Assembly: GCA_000223315.2 (NCBI GenBank)
Contig: AFUS01000004.1
Coordinates: 62,001 to 126,000 of the forward strand
Length of the DNA stretch: 64,000 nucleotides
From: Parvimonas sp. oral taxon 393 str. F0440
GTDB lineage: Bacteria; Bacillota; Clostridia; Tissierellales; Peptoniphilaceae
Reading direction: 5' to 3'
Position numbers and translations under genes: made by a program
Shown here: in pieces, positions 1 to 9,987 of the stretch
How positions within the stretch are numbered: position 1 is the stretch's first letter
Layout: each line of letters starts with the position of its first letter
The notes under the pieces: generated by a model
The model's database searches: none
What the model saw: only the letters and a program-made list of their open reading frames with translations
Told to the model about the DNA's origin: nothing

Positions 1-521
1 GACGTGGGAAAAAAGAGGGAGTAAAGGTTACTTGTGAAGTAACTCCACATCATATTGCACTTTGGGATAATTCATACAGAGTAAATCCGCCGATAAGAGA
101 AAAAGCTGATGTTGAGGCTTTAATAGATGGAATTTCGGACGGAACTGTTGATGCGATTGCAACGGATCATGCACCACATACTGCAGAGGATAAGGCGAAT
201 GGAAGTCCGGGACTTGTTGGACTTGAAACTGCCTTTGCGATTTGTAATACAAAATTGGTTAAAGAGAGAAATATCGACATAAGAACTTTGTCAAAGGTAA
301 TGTCCTATGGTGGAGCTAATTTAATGGGAATTAAAAAAGGTCTTTTAAAAGAGGGATATTTTGCAGATTTGGTTATAGTTGATACTGATAAAAAAATTGT
401 TGTAGATTCAAGTAAATTTGCATCAAAAGCAAAAAATACACCTTTTGATAAAATGGAACTTTACGGAGAAGTGCTTATGACAATTAAAGCGGGAGAAATT
501 AAATATAAAGGAGAATTTTAA
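1..521 (+). CDS. pyrC: Dihydroorotase, C-terminal part (cut by window edge)
   Basis: This is the C-terminal part of dihydroorotase, which interconverts carbamoyl-aspartate and dihydroorotate in pyrimidine synthesis. The open frame runs in from base 3 without a stop, so the gene starts upstream of the window. It shows the metal-site and family motifs [15 protein letters not shown] and GLVGLET, and ends with the usual amidohydrolase tail (YFADLVIVD, then a short beta segment). The TAA stop shares a base with the ATG of pyrF (TAATG), so the two are translationally coupled. It is the first visible gene of a pyrC-pyrF-pyrK-pyrD-pyrE operon. Class I dihydroorotase (PyrC type of Firmicutes) is the best assignment; the N-terminal metal ligands are not visible. 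Confidence 0.95.
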   Translation, partial: RGKKEGVKVTCEVTPHHIALWDNSYRVNPPIREKADVEALIDGISDGTVDAIATDHAPHTAEDKANGSPGLVGLETAFAICNTKLVKERNIDIRTLSKVMSYGGANLMGIKKGLLKEGYFADLVIVDTDKKIVVDSSKFASKAKNTPFDKMELYGEVLMTIKAGEIKYKGEF

Positions 522-1375
522 TGATAGTAGATAGATTATATGAAGCAGTAAAAGAAAAAGGATTTGTTTGTGTTGGACTTGACAGCCATTTAGACTATAT
601 TCCAAATTATATTAAAGAAAAACACGAAAAAATTTCAGATATAATTTTTGAATACAATAAGACAATAATTGATGCAACAAGTGATATTGTAGCAATCTAT
701 AAACCACAAATTGCATATTATGAAGCAAACGGACTTGAAGGCCTTATTGCTTATCAAAGAACTTTAAGATATCTTAAAGAAAAGGGACTTTTAAGTATCG
801 GGGATGTTAAAAGAGGAGATATTGCAAGTACTGCAAAGGAATATGCAAAGGCACATTTTAAAGGAGAGTTTGAAGCGGACTTTATAACTCTTAATCCATA
901 TATGGGAATGGACAGTATCACACCTTATTTAGATTATTTAAAAACAGGAGAAAAGGGAGTTTTCGTATTGCTTAGAACTTCAAATGAGGGAGCAAAAGAT
1001 ATTGAATGTCTTGACTACAATGGAGAAGCTCTATACTTCAAAGTTGGAGATGAACTTAAAAAATTTGCTGATGAATTGACTTCTGAATGTGGATATTCTC
1101 CTTTGGGATTTGTCGTAGGAGCAACTCATAGTGAAGAAGCCAAAAAAATAAGAGAAAGATATAAAAATATTTTCTTCTTATTACCGGGATATGGGGCACA
1201 AGGTGCAAAAGCGGAAGACGTCAGAACTTATTTGAATGACTTTAACGGCGGAGTTGTAAACTCTTCAAGAGGAATTATAAAATACTATCAAAAATTTGAA
1301 GACGGCGAAGAAAGATTTGCTCATTACACAAGAGAAGCCGTTTTGAATATGAGGAAGGATATTTATGGAGAATAA
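521..1375 (+). CDS. pyrF: Orotidine 5'-phosphate decarboxylase
   Basis: The 284-residue product makes UMP from OMP, the last step of de novo pyrimidine synthesis. Seen: [14 protein letters not shown] near the N terminus, the catalytic lysine/aspartate motif [12 protein letters not shown] near residue 95, and the phosphate-binding end LLPGYGAQG plus NSSRGII. The length and the spacing of the motifs fit the longer 'type 2' PyrF subfamily. The ATG overlaps the pyrC stop by one base, and the 3' end overlaps pyrK by 11 bases, as in a tightly coupled operon. No oddities. Confidence 0.96.
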   Translation: MIVDRLYEAVKEKGFVCVGLDSHLDYIPNYIKEKHEKISDIIFEYNKTIIDATSDIVAIYKPQIAYYEANGLEGLIAYQRTLRYLKEKGLLSIGDVKRGDIASTAKEYAKAHFKGEFEADFITLNPYMGMDSITPYLDYLKTGEKGVFVLLRTSNEGAKDIECLDYNGEALYFKVGDELKKFADELTSECGYSPLGFVVGATHSEEAKKIRERYKNIFFLLPGYGAQGAKAEDVRTYLNDFNGGVVNSSRGIIKYYQKFEDGEERFAHYTREAVLNMRKDIYGE

Positions 1376-2093
1376 ATCATACGAAAAAGTTGAAATAATT
1401 TTAAATGAAAAAATTTCCGAAGGCATTTACAAAATGGATGTCAAGGGGGAATTTAAAGCTAAAGTTGGTCAATTTTATATGGTTAAATGCTTTGAGGACG
1501 GGACTATGCTTCCCCGTCCGATAAGTATCTGTGATATGGAAGATGATAAATTGACTTTTCTTTATGCAGTTGTAGGAAAAGGTACAAAGATTATGTCCGA
1601 AAAGAAAGTTGGAGACAGCATAGAAATTTTAGGACCACTTGGTAACGGCTTTCCGATTGATGAATTCAAAGGAAAAAAAGTTGCACTTGTTGCAGGGGGA
1701 ATTGGAATTGCACCAATGCTATATCTTGCAAAGAAATTGGAAGCGGATGTCGATTTATATGCAGGCTTTAGAGATGAAATATATTTTACTGAAGAATTTA
1801 AGGAATTTACAAAAAATACATATATCGCAACAAATACAGGAAGTGTAGGACATAAGGGATTCATAACTGAGATAATAAAAGATGATTATGATGTAATTTA
1901 TTGTTGCGGTCCAAATCCCATGATGAATTCAGTAAAAAATTTAGGCTTTGACATACCTGTCTATGTTTCTTTAGAGAGTAGAATGGGTTGTGGAATCGGG
2001 GCTTGTCTAGCTTGTAGTTGTAAAACTAAAAATGGAATGAAAAGAATTTGCAAGGAAGGGCCTGTATTTGAAGTTAAGGAGGTGAATTTTTAA
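1365..2093 (+). CDS. pyrK: Dihydroorotate dehydrogenase electron transfer subunit
   Basis: This is the FAD and [2Fe-2S] subunit that passes electrons from the PyrD (class 1B) FMN subunit to NAD+. Seen in 242 residues: the flavin-binding motif LPRPISICD, an NAD-binding glycine stretch ([11 protein letters not shown]), and a C-terminal cluster motif, [11 protein letters not shown] followed by a fourth cysteine in RICKEGPVF. It overlaps pyrF upstream by 11 bases. Its TAA shares a base with the pyrD ATG (TAATG), which supports equal expression of the two subunits. Confidence 0.96.
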   Translation: MENKSYEKVEIILNEKISEGIYKMDVKGEFKAKVGQFYMVKCFEDGTMLPRPISICDMEDDKLTFLYAVVGKGTKIMSEKKVGDSIEILGPLGNGFPIDEFKGKKVALVAGGIGIAPMLYLAKKLEADVDLYAGFRDEIYFTEEFKEFTKNTYIATNTGSVGHKGFITEIIKDDYDVIYCCGPNPMMNSVKNLGFDIPVYVSLESRMGCGIGACLACSCKTKNGMKRICKEGPVFEVKEVNF

Positions 2094-2989
2094 TGTTGGA
2101 AGTAGATATTTGTGGAGTTAAATTTAAAAACCCCGTTATCGGAGCGTCCGGAACTTTCGGTTTCGGCAGAGAATATGCAGAATATATCGACTTAAATAGA
2201 ATAGGCGGTATTTCTACAAAGGGACTTACTTTTGCAGGTAAAGACGGAAATACGGGAATTAGAATTTACGAAACACCTGCAGGGATAATGAACAGTATCG
2301 GACTTCAAAATCCTTCAGTACCAACTTTTATTGAAGAAGATTTACCTTTTATGGAAAGTTTTGATACACAGATTTTAGCAAACATTGGAGGTTCACAATT
2401 AGAGGATTATTTAAAATCTATTGAACTTATAAATAAAACAAATATAAAAATAATTGAATTAAATATATCCTGTCCGAATGTAAAATCAGGCGGAATGGCT
2501 TTTGGAATAAAATGTGATATTGCAGAGGGAATCGTAAGAAAAGTTAGAGAAAATACGGATAAAGTCCTTATGGTAAAATTATCTCCAAATGCTGAAAATA
2601 TAAAAGAAATGGCAAAAACTTGTGTTGAAGCGGGAGCGGATTGTCTTTCACTTGTAAATACATTTAATGCCTTGGCAATAGATATTTACAATAGAAAAGC
2701 AGTTTTTGACAATGTAACGGCAGGACTTTCAGGAGCTTGTATAAAACCGATAGCTTTAAGAATGGTAAGAGATGTCGCTTCGGTTGTAGATGTTCCAATT
2801 ATCGGAATGGGTGGAATAATGAATTGGCAAGATGCGATTGAATTTATTATGGCTGGAGCAACTGCAATTCAAGTCGGAACAGCAAACTTTATCAATCCGA
2901 GAGTTATGATTGATATAATTGAAGGAATGGAAAAATTCTGTAAAGAACAAAATATAAAAAATTTAGAAGAAATTAGAGGAATTATTTAG
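2093..2989 (+). CDS. pyrD: Dihydroorotate dehydrogenase, class 1B catalytic subunit
   Basis: The 298-residue FMN protein oxidises dihydroorotate to orotate. Class 1B is shown by the cysteine in the active-site loop [11 protein letters not shown] and by the adjacent pyrK. Other family motifs are [40 protein letters not shown] and VGTANF. The NAD-dependent class 1B enzyme suits an anaerobe, because it needs no respiratory quinone. It lies 9 bases before pyrE, with an AGGAGG ribosome site between them. Confidence 0.97.
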   Translation: MLEVDICGVKFKNPVIGASGTFGFGREYAEYIDLNRIGGISTKGLTFAGKDGNTGIRIYETPAGIMNSIGLQNPSVPTFIEEDLPFMESFDTQILANIGGSQLEDYLKSIELINKTNIKIIELNISCPNVKSGGMAFGIKCDIAEGIVRKVRENTDKVLMVKLSPNAENIKEMAKTCVEAGADCLSLVNTFNALAIDIYNRKAVFDNVTAGLSGACIKPIALRMVRDVASVVDVPIIGMGGIMNWQDAIEFIMAGATAIQVGTANFINPRVMIDIIEGMEKFCKEQNIKNLEEIRGII

Positions 2990-2998
2990 GAGGAAATT

Positions 2999-3580
2999 AT
3001 GGAACAAAGAGTATTGGAATTATTAAAAGAAAGTGAAGCGTTATTAGAAGGACATTTCCTATTATCATCAGGGAAACATAGCGACAAATATGTTCAATGT
3101 GCAAAACTTTTGATGTATCCAGAAAAAGCTGAAGAAGTTTGTAAGGTAATTAAGAAAAAACTTGAAGATGCAAATGTAAAAGTTGATGCAGTAGTTGGAC
3201 CTGCAATGGGTGGAATTGTAATTGCTTATGAATTGGGTAGAGCCTTGGGAGTAAGAGCAATGTTTACAGAAAGAGAAAATGAAATGATGACTTTAAGAAG
3301 AGGATTTTTCATAAATGAGGGAGAAAATGTACTTGTAGTTGAAGATGTTGTTACAACAGGAAAATCATCATTGGAAACAATAAAAGTTCTAAAAGAACAT
3401 GGAGCAAATGTTGTTGGAATTGCTTCAATAGTTGATAGAACAAATGGAAAATCAGATATTGAATATCCACTTTTCCCTGCAATTTCTTTAAATGTTCAAG
3501 CATTTGAAAAAGAAGATTGCCCTCTTTGTAAAGAACGAAAAATTGAGCTTGTAAAACCGGGAAGCAGAAAAAAATTCTAA
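2999..3580 (+). CDS. pyrE: Orotate phosphoribosyltransferase
   Basis: The enzyme joins orotate to PRPP to give OMP. The 193-residue product has the PRPP-binding motif VLVVEDVVTTGKSS, the N-terminal FLLSSGKHSDKY and the loop AMGGIVIAYELGRALG. A C-terminal Cys pair (DCPLCKERK) is typical of the clostridial-type PyrE. It starts 9 bases after pyrD behind TTAGGAGG and is the last gene of the operon; a strong terminator follows about 30 bases downstream. Confidence 0.96.
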   Translation: MEQRVLELLKESEALLEGHFLLSSGKHSDKYVQCAKLLMYPEKAEEVCKVIKKKLEDANVKVDAVVGPAMGGIVIAYELGRALGVRAMFTERENEMMTLRRGFFINEGENVLVVEDVVTTGKSSLETIKVLKEHGANVVGIASIVDRTNGKSDIEYPLFPAISLNVQAFEKEDCPLCKERKIELVKPGSRKKF

Positions 3581-3609
3581 AAATATTTTCATAGATTTGT
3601 AGAAAAATC

Positions 3610-3653
3610 AAAAAAGCATACTCTAGTATAATATGTCGAGTATGCTTTTTTGT
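3610..3653 (+). terminator. Intrinsic terminator of the pyr operon
   Basis: A 14-base perfect stem (AAAAAAGCATACTC with GAGTATGCTTTTTT) encloses a 14-base AT-rich loop and is followed by T-rich sequence. It lies 30 bases after the pyrE stop. The A-run on the left arm would let it work on both strands. Confidence 0.9.
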
Positions 3654-3689
3654 TGTTTTTTTAATTCAAGTCATAGCACATTTAGAAAT

Positions 3690-4045
3690 AAAATTAAAAT
3701 ATCGATGTATCTACGATACATTTTACTTTTGCTAAAGCAAAAGTATGAGATTTCTCGACTACGCTCGAAATGACGTATAGGGGAAGCATCTTCGTTTTAG
3801 GGCTAGACGTTAAAAGTAAATAAAAATCAAAATATCATTATAAATATAATAGAAAAAATTAATATAATTGTATTTTAAAAAATTATATAGAACAAAAAAA
3901 TTCACGTCAAAATGTTTTGCAAAGAGATATTCCCAAAACGTCATCTCGACCGAAGTGAAGCAAAGCGAAACGAAGTGGAGAGATCTCATTACTATTATTT
4001 GTTTACAAATAATAGTAAGTCCTGTAAAGGACTTAAAAAATAAAA
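3690..4045. repeat. Modular hairpin-rich intergenic repeat, copy A
   Basis: This is one member of a dispersed repeat family. The left part runs in minus orientation: ATGTATCTACGATACAT, then the hairpin TACTTTTGCTAAAGCAAAAGTA, then GAGATTTCTCGAC and GAAATGACGTA. The right part runs in plus orientation: TTCACGTCA, ACGTCATCTCGACCGAAG, GGAGAGATCTCA, then a hairpin around ACTATTATTTG/CAAATAATAGT, then AGTCCTGTAAAGGACTT. An apparent open frame across it (3868-4074) is just the repeat read in frame. The stretch 3791-4040 recurs at 8373-8610 on the far side of the adhesin gene. Confidence 0.85.
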
Positions 4046-4079
4046 ATAGATATAGGATTACTACGAAATTATAAATAAA

Positions 4080-4590
4080 ACAAAATAATTCACATCATAG
4101 CATTTTTAAAAGCAAATTAAACTGTAATACAACCAAATTTTTGTATAAAAGAGTGGATTTAGTCTTGTTTTTAAATTAGTAATGAATTTTTAATTAATTA
4201 TATTTTTAATATTTTAATTTTTATGCAATAAAAACATATTATAATAATGTAACATAATATTATATTGTTAATTAAATACAGAAACAAATCAATAAAAACT
4301 TGATTAATTGTGTAAATTTTAACTTTGTTTTAATTTCCGGGTAGAGAAACACGAAATAATTTATTGACGTTAAGCGGTATAAATTTAAATATATATTTAG
4401 CATATTTGATTTAAAATCGCAAAAATGTTATTATTAATACGTATATTAAATAGTATTTCATTAAGGTTATGAAATTTATTTAAGTTTAGTTATTAGTTTA
4501 GGCTTCTAATAACAATGTATTTTAAAAGGATTGATATTTTTAAGTTAAAATATTAATCACTACTATTATTATTCTATGAGGAGGAGCGCA
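4080..4590 (+). promoter_or_regulatory. Long AT-rich leader of the Cna_B adhesin
   Basis: About 500 bases without a gene lie before the adhesin. The stretch is extremely AT-rich, with several TATAAT-like words (for example near 4241-4262), so a promoter cannot be fixed by eye. The ribosome site GAGGAGG (4579-4585) sits just before ATG 4591 and overlaps an in-frame upstream ATG at 4576. No conserved RNA element was recognised. Confidence 0.4.
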
Positions 4591-7500
4591 ATGAAAAAAA
4601 GAATTTATTGTATGCTATTAAGTGTTCTTATGGTGTTGGGCACTTTATTACCTGCTTTTAAAGTTTCAGCAGAAGATAGGGCTAAAAACATTACGCCTGA
4701 TGTAAATATTACAGAGTTTAAAATTCTAAATGGGCAGGGACAAGAATTAAATAAAACATCACGTTGGAGCAGATTTAAAATTAAATTAGTATGGGATGCA
4801 AAAAAATATGGAAATGCATTGAAAAATGGTGATTATTTTGAAATTGAATTACCGGATAATTTCAGATTTATAGAAGATTCTGCAGCTGTTAATTTCCCAA
4901 TTTATGGAGTAGATGGAACAACTGTTTTCGGACAAGGGAAAATTACAGTAAAAAAAACTGGTGGAGGAACAGTAAGAGTAACTTTAAATGAAAAGGTTGA
5001 AAATCTTTATAATGTTAAGGGGACTGTTTCTATGGAAGCTTCATTCAATCAAGATAAAATTACTCTTGGAGGAAAAAACAAGTTTATAATAGAATTGAAT
5101 GGTAAAAAACATGAGACAGAAGTTGAAATAGGAAAACCGGGTTCAGTAGAAAATGAAATTTTAGCTAAATGGGCTAATAGAATTCATGATAAAGTTGATG
5201 AATTAAGCTGGACTGCTCGTATAAATGTAAAGAAAGATAAATTTAAGAAGGTTGTATTTGAAGATGAATTAAGTGTTATTGAAGGAAGTTTTGATGGACT
5301 TCGTTATAAGAGAGGTAGTTTCGAACTTAGAAAAGTTGAAATTGATAAACTCGGAAATGTTAAAAAAACTTTCTGGAAGAAAAATGTCTCAGATAAAATT
5401 AAATTTTCAAATAATTTTACAAAATTCAGATATGAATTTGGGGATATAAATGGAGAACAATATATCTTAACATATAGATCAACTTATAAGCCTAATGTTA
5501 AAGTAAAAAACATTCTAAAAATGTTTTCTCAAGGAAAAACACATATTTCACAAAGTGAATATAAGAGTGCGATTTCAAATGGAACTATTGAAGGTGATTT
5601 ACTTGGTAAAATAAAGATTATTAAAGTTGACTCCGAAAATAATCAATTACTTTTAAAAGGTGCAAAATTTAAAATTACTAATAAGGCAACAAATAAAACT
5701 TTCGAATTAGTAACTAATGATAATGGAGAAGCTGTTTCTGAAAAATTAATTCAAGGAACTTACAAAATTGAAGAAATACAAGCTCCTGCAGGTTGGATAA
5801 AAAATGAAGATATAATTGAAGTTGAAGTAAAAGATGATGTAGCCGTAATAAAAACAATAACTAATAAGAGAGAAAAAACTGAAGTAAGTGTTAATAAAAC
5901 TTGGATAGGAAAAAAAGCTTCAAGTGTCAAAGTTAATTTATTAGCTGACGGTACAAAGGTTGCTGAAGTTACTTTAAACGAACAAAATAATTGGAAGCAC
6001 ACTTTTAAAAACTTAAATAAATTTAAAGATGATGGAAAAACTGAAATTAAATATACTGTTGAAGAAGAACAAATTAACGGATATGATAAAGAAATAAAAG
6101 AAAATTCAAAGAATAATTTTACAATTATTAATAAGAGTAACGAAAAGGTAAAAATTCCTGTAGAAAAGAAATGGGAAGATAATAATAACCAAGACGGTAA
6201 GAGAGTTAAAGAAATAATTGTAAAATTATTAAAGAATGATAAGCCTACAGATAAGACTATAAAATTAAATGAGCAAAATAATTGGAAAGGCGAATTTACT
6301 GATCTTGACAAATATGATGCACAAGGAAACGAAATCAAATACACTGTTAAAGAAGAAACGGTAGTAGAAGGATATGACACTGAAATAGTTGCGGGACATG
6401 TAGATGGAGTTGCCGGATTTATAATCAAAAATAAACATAATGTTGAAAAAACTGAAATCCCTGTAGAAAAACGTTGGGTTGGACCTGCAAGTGTTGAAGA
6501 AGTAACAGTGAAATTATTTGCTAATGATGAAGATACAGGAAAAACTTTAACTTTAAAGAAGAGTGAAAATTGGAAAGGTAAATTTACAAATCTTGACAAG
6601 TATAAAGATGGTAAAAAAATAGTTTATACAATAAAAGAAGTTAAAATTAACGGATATGAAAGCAAGATAGAAGGAAGTGCAGAAAATGGCTTTGTAATCA
6701 CAAATAAGAATGTAGCAAAGACAAAAATTCCGGTAGAAAAGAAATGGGAAGATAATAATAACCAAGATGGTAAGAGAGTTAAAGAAATAATTGTAAAATT
6801 AGTAAAGAATGATGTTCCTACTGATAAGACAATAAAATTAAATGAGCAAAATAATTGGAAAGGCGAATTTACTGATCTTGACAAATATGATGCACAAGGA
6901 AACGAAATTAAATATACTGTTAAAGAAGAAACAGTAGTAGAAGGATATGATACTGAAATAGTTGCAGGACATGTAGATGGTGCTGCCGGATTTATAATCA
7001 AAAACAAACATAATGTTGAAAAAACTGAAATTCCTGTAGAAAAACGTTGGGTTGGACCTGCAAGTGTTGAAGAAGTAACAGTGAAATTATTTGCTAATGA
7101 TGAAGATACAGGAAAAACTTTAACTTTAAAGAAGAGTGAAAATTGGAAAGGCAAATTTACAAATCTTGACAAGTATAAAGATGGTAAAAAAATAGTTTAT
7201 ACAATAAAAGAAGTTAAAGTTGACGGATACGATAGCAAGGTAGAAGGAAGTGCAGAAAACGGCTTTGTAATCACAAATAAGAATGTAGCAAAGACAGAAG
7301 TTCCTGTAGAAAAGAAATGGTTAGGAAAAGCTGTAGATGAAATCGAAGTAAAACTTTTAGCTGACGGAAAAGAAGTACAAACAGCTAAGTTAAACGAAGC
7401 AAATTCTTGGAAACATACATTCAAAGATTTACCTGTATATGATGAAAACGGAAAAGAAATAGAATATACAGTAAAAGAAGTTAATATTGACGGATATGAA

Positions 7501-8202
7501 AGTAAGATAGAAGGAAATGCAAAAGACGGTTTTGTAATTACAAATAAGAATTTAGCGAAGACAGAAGTTCCTGTAGAAAAGAAATGGTTAGGAAAAGCTG
7601 TAGATGAAATCGAAGTAAAACTTTTAGCTGACGGAAAAGAAGTACAAACAGCTAAATTAAACGAAGCAAATTCTTGGAAACATACATTCAAAGATTTACC
7701 TGTATATGACGAAAACGGAAAAGAAATAGAATATACAGTAAAAGAAGTTAATATTGACGGATATGAAAGCAAGATAGAAGGAAATGCAAAAGATGGTTTC
7801 GTAATTACTAATAGAAATGTTCAAAAAACCGAAGTTTCAGTAGAAAAGAAATGGATAGGAAAAGTATTAAATGAAATCGAAGTTAAACTTTTAGCAAATG
7901 GAAAAGAAATTCAAACAGCGAAGTTAAACGAAGCAAATTCTTGGAAACATACTTTCAAAGATTTACCTGTATATGATGAAAATGGAAAAGAAATAGAATA
8001 TACAGTAAAAGAAGTAGAAGTTAAAGGATATGAAAGCAAGATAGAAGGAAATGCAAAAGACGGTTTTGTAATTACTAACAAAGAAAAACCGGTGCCTAGA
8101 GTTCCAAAAACATCAATAGGAACTCAAATGTTTGGATACATTGCAATGGCTGGATTAAGTCTTGGACTTTTACAAATTTCAAGAAAGAAAAGAAATAAAT
8201 AG
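4591..8202 (+). CDS. Cna_B-repeat surface adhesin with variant sorting signal
   Basis: This is a 1203-residue wall-anchored surface protein. A signal peptide (MKKRIYCMLLSVLMVLG...VSA) is followed by a roughly 300-residue adhesin-like N-terminal region. One prealbumin-like SpaA-type domain comes next (KIIKVDSENNQ ... EEIQAPAGW), then eight Cna_B domains, each with a KKW or KRW start, an internal YTVKE or YTIKE, and an ITNK/IKNK end. In this family Lys, Glu and Asn at such sites make isopeptide cross-links. The C terminus has VPKTS, a hydrophobic segment and a KKRNK tail, so the sorting motif is not LPXTG. The start was set at 4591, not 4576, because GAGGAGG lies between them. A 573-bp block and a 267-bp unit are tandemly repeated inside. 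The ligand is unknown. Confidence 0.93.
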   Translation: MKKRIYCMLLSVLMVLGTLLPAFKVSAEDRAKNITPDVNITEFKILNGQGQELNKTSRWSRFKIKLVWDAKKYGNALKNGDYFEIELPDNFRFIEDSAAVNFPIYGVDGTTVFGQGKITVKKTGGGTVRVTLNEKVENLYNVKGTVSMEASFNQDKITLGGKNKFIIELNGKKHETEVEIGKPGSVENEILAKWANRIHDKVDELSWTARINVKKDKFKKVVFEDELSVIEGSFDGLRYKRGSFELRKVEIDKLGNVKKTFWKKNVSDKIKFSNNFTKFRYEFGDINGEQYILTYRSTYKPNVKVKNILKMFSQGKTHISQSEYKSAISNGTIEGDLLGKIKIIKVDSENNQLLLKGAKFKITNKATNKTFELVTNDNGEAVSEKLIQGTYKIEEIQAPAGWIKNEDIIEVEVKDDVAVIKTITNKREKTEVSVNKTWIGKKASSVKVNLLADGTKVAEVTLNEQNNWKHTFKNLNKFKDDGKTEIKYTVEEEQINGYDKEIKENSKNNFTIINKSNEKVKIPVEKKWEDNNNQDGKRVKEIIVKLLKNDKPTDKTIKLNEQNNWKGEFTDLDKYDAQGNEIKYTVKEETVVEGYDTEIVAGHVDGVAGFIIKNKHNVEKTEIPVEKRWVGPASVEEVTVKLFANDEDTGKTLTLKKSENWKGKFTNLDKYKDGKKIVYTIKEVKINGYESKIEGSAENGFVITNKNVAKTKIPVEKKWEDNNNQDGKRVKEIIVKLVKNDVPTDKTIKLNEQNNWKGEFTDLDKYDAQGNEIKYTVKEETVVEGYDTEIVAGHVDGAAGFIIKNKHNVEKTEIPVEKRWVGPASVEEVTVKLFANDEDTGKTLTLKKSENWKGKFTNLDKYKDGKKIVYTIKEVKVDGYDSKVEGSAENGFVITNKNVAKTEVPVEKKWLGKAVDEIEVKLLADGKEVQTAKLNEANSWKHTFKDLPVYDENGKEIEYTVKEVNIDGYESKIEGNAKDGFVITNKNLAKTEVPVEKKWLGKAVDEIEVKLLADGKEVQTAKLNEANSWKHTFKDLPVYDENGKEIEYTVKEVNIDGYESKIEGNAKDGFVITNRNVQKTEVSVEKKWIGKVLNEIEVKLLANGKEIQTAKLNEANSWKHTFKDLPVYDENGKEIEYTVKEVEVKGYESKIEGNAKDGFVITNKEKPVPRVPKTSIGTQMFGYIAMAGLSLGLLQISRKKRNK
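6148..7293 (+). repeat. Tandem 573-bp duplication within the adhesin (two Cna_B domains per unit)
   Basis: Two copies of a two-domain block follow each other. The landmark ATGGGAAGATAATAATAACC occurs at 6171 and again at 6744, exactly 573 bases (191 codons) apart. The copies differ by only scattered third-position changes, so the duplication is recent or is kept alike by recombination. Confidence 0.85.
7300..8087 (+). repeat. Three 267-bp tandem Cna_B units in the adhesin
   Basis: The last three Cna_B domains repeat with an exact 267-base (89-codon) period; the AAATGG landmark falls at about 7317, 7584 and 7851. The first two units are nearly identical and the third has diverged, for example IGKVLN in place of LGKAVD. 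Confidence 0.85.
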
Positions 8203-8208
8203 TTAACT

Positions 8209-8234
8209 AAAAAGAGAGCGTAAGCTCTCTTTTT
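8209..8234 (+). terminator. Terminator of the adhesin gene
   Basis: A perfect stem AAAAAGAGAG / CTCTCTTTTT closes a short CGTAAG loop seven bases after the TAG stop region and ends in a T-run. Confidence 0.9.
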
Positions 8235-8289
8235 GCTGTTTTAAAATATAATTAACTACAAATGATAATTCTAAAAAAGTATAAAAAGA

Positions 8290-8612
8290 AAAATATTTCA
8301 CGTCATAGTATTGTTATAAAAAATACCACCAAACATGTCATCTCGACCGAAATGACGTTTAAAGGTGAATACTTCGTTTTATGGCTAGACGTTAACAGTA
8401 AATAAAAATCAAATTATTTTTATAAATAAAATAGAAAAAATTAATATCATTGTATTTTAACATATTATATAGAACAAAATAATTCACGTCAAAATGTTTT
8501 GCATAGAGATATTCCTAATACGTCATCTCGACTGTAGCGGAGCAAAATGGAGAGATCTCATTACTATTATTTGTTTACAAATAATAGTAAGTACTATAAA
8601 GGACTTAAAAAA
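8290..8612. repeat. Modular hairpin-rich intergenic repeat, copy B
   Basis: This member of the dispersed family has TTCACGTCA, CATCTCGACCGAAATGACG, then GGCTAGACGTTAACAG, a second TTCACGTCA, ACGTCATCTCGACTG, GGAGAGATCTCA and the ACTATTATTTG/CAAATAATAGT hairpin. Bases 8373-8610 match 3791-4040 at most positions, giving a direct repeat on both sides of the adhesin gene. The open frame at 8494-8706 is repeat sequence and not a gene. Confidence 0.85.
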
Positions 8613-8645
8613 AGCACACTCATTTTTATTGAGTATGCTTTTTGT
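8606..8645. terminator. Terminator between repeat B and purD
   Basis: Stem AAAAAAAGCACACTCA / TGAGTATGCTTTTTG has one mismatch and a short loop. A-run and T-run on the two sides would serve as a terminator for the leftward purD gene, whose restored reading frame stops at 8659. Confidence 0.75.
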
Positions 8646-8658
8646 TTTAATTTATTTA

Positions 8659-9884
8659 TTAAAATTTTCCTACATCTTCTCTGTAGAAGAAAGAGTCAGT
8701 TTTTAATTTTTCTATATCTCTGTAAACTAATTCTCTTGCTTTTTCAAAATCTTCTGCCATAGCTGTTACGATTAAATTTCTTCCGCCTTTTGCATAGATT
8801 TCATTATTTTTTCTTCAACACCCATAAAGTAAATATCACTTTCTACGGGAACGAGATTAATTTTATCTTGACATTTTTCTTTTGACGGATAACCATTTGA
8901 TGCAAGAACTACACCTACGCAAACTTTATCATTCCATTTGATTTCAGGCTCTTTGTCGTCCATTACGTCAAGAATATTTTGAACAAAGTCTGATTCTAAA
9001 CGTGGTAATAACACTTCTGCTTCAGGATCTCCAAGTCTTGCATTGAAGCTTAGAACTTTTATTCCGTCTTTTGTTACAACAATTTCGCCGTATAAAAATC
9101 CTTCAAAGCCATAACCGTCTTCATACATTGATTTTGCCATCGGCTTTAAGATTTTTTCTACAACTTGTTCAATTTCATTATCTGTAATTTTTGCAACAGG
9201 GCTACAAGCTCCCATACCTCCGGTATGTTCAGCTTCGTCGCTGTCTGATGTTCTCTTATAGTCTTTAACTATTTGTAGTGGATAAACCTTGCTGTTTTTT
9301 ACTAATGCAAAGATTGAAAATTCTTTACCTATTATAAATTCTTCAACTAAAATTTTTGAATTTTCATTTTCGTCAAAGATTTCATTTACTATATCTGTTG
9401 CCATTTTATTACTTCTAGCAATAAAAATTCCCATATTCTTTGGAATTGAGTCAATTTTTATAGTTACAGGGAATTTTTCAATTCCGGAAACGAATTTTAA
9501 GGCTTGTTCTCTATCTGTAAATACAACATATTTAGTTGTAGGAATTTTTAATTTTTCCATAAGTTGTTTAGTAAAATATCTGCTGGATTCAATTCTTGTT
9601 GCAGATTTTGTAGGTCCGAACAGTCTTAAGCCGTTTTTGTTGAATTCATCTTTTATTCCAAGTGCTAAAACATCAGCCGGTCCTACAATTGTTAAGTCGA
9701 TATTTTCTTTTATTGCAAAATTTTTAATTTGTTCAATATCAAACATATCTATATCTACCTTTGTAGCACCTTCCATCTTGCAATTTCCCGGTAAAACATA
9801 AATTTTTTCAACTAATTTGCTTTTTTGACATGCTTTTAACATTGCATGTTCACGACCACCCTTACCTATAATAAGTATTTTCAT
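8659..9884 (-). pseudogene. purD: Phosphoribosylamine-glycine ligase, split by a one-base frameshift
   Basis: PurD joins phosphoribosylamine and glycine with ATP in purine synthesis. The N terminus MKILIIGKGGREHAML, the ATP-grasp motifs GGMGACSPV and FNARLGDPEAEVLLPRL, and the ribosome site GAGGTGA all fit. The open frame ends early at 8772. One more A in the A6 run at 8807-8812 restores the usual C terminus (EIYAKGGRNLIVTA ... FYREDVGKF) with a stop at 8659 and about 408 residues, close to the family length. The gene therefore looks intact apart from a single missing base, which may be a consensus error. No other pur gene is nearby. Confidence 0.9.
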
Positions 9885-9987
9885 AAAATCACCTCTTTTT
9901 GTATTTTTATATCTAAATTATAAAATAATTATTAGCTTAAATTCATAATATGTTCTATTTTTGATAATCTAATTAAATTTACTAAAT

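Noticed and set aside
3868-4074. 68-codon open frame
   Set aside because: It reads through the dispersed repeat (ISTEV...WRDL is the usual false translation of this repeat type); no ribosome site.
5760-7772. Long leftward open frames opposite the Cna_B repeats
   Set aside because: They mirror the repeated codons of the adhesin on the other strand; Ser/Phe-rich shadow with no start signals.
8494-8762. Two overlapping ~70-codon open frames
   Set aside because: Both lie in repeat copy B and the following terminator, and run against the 3' end of purD.
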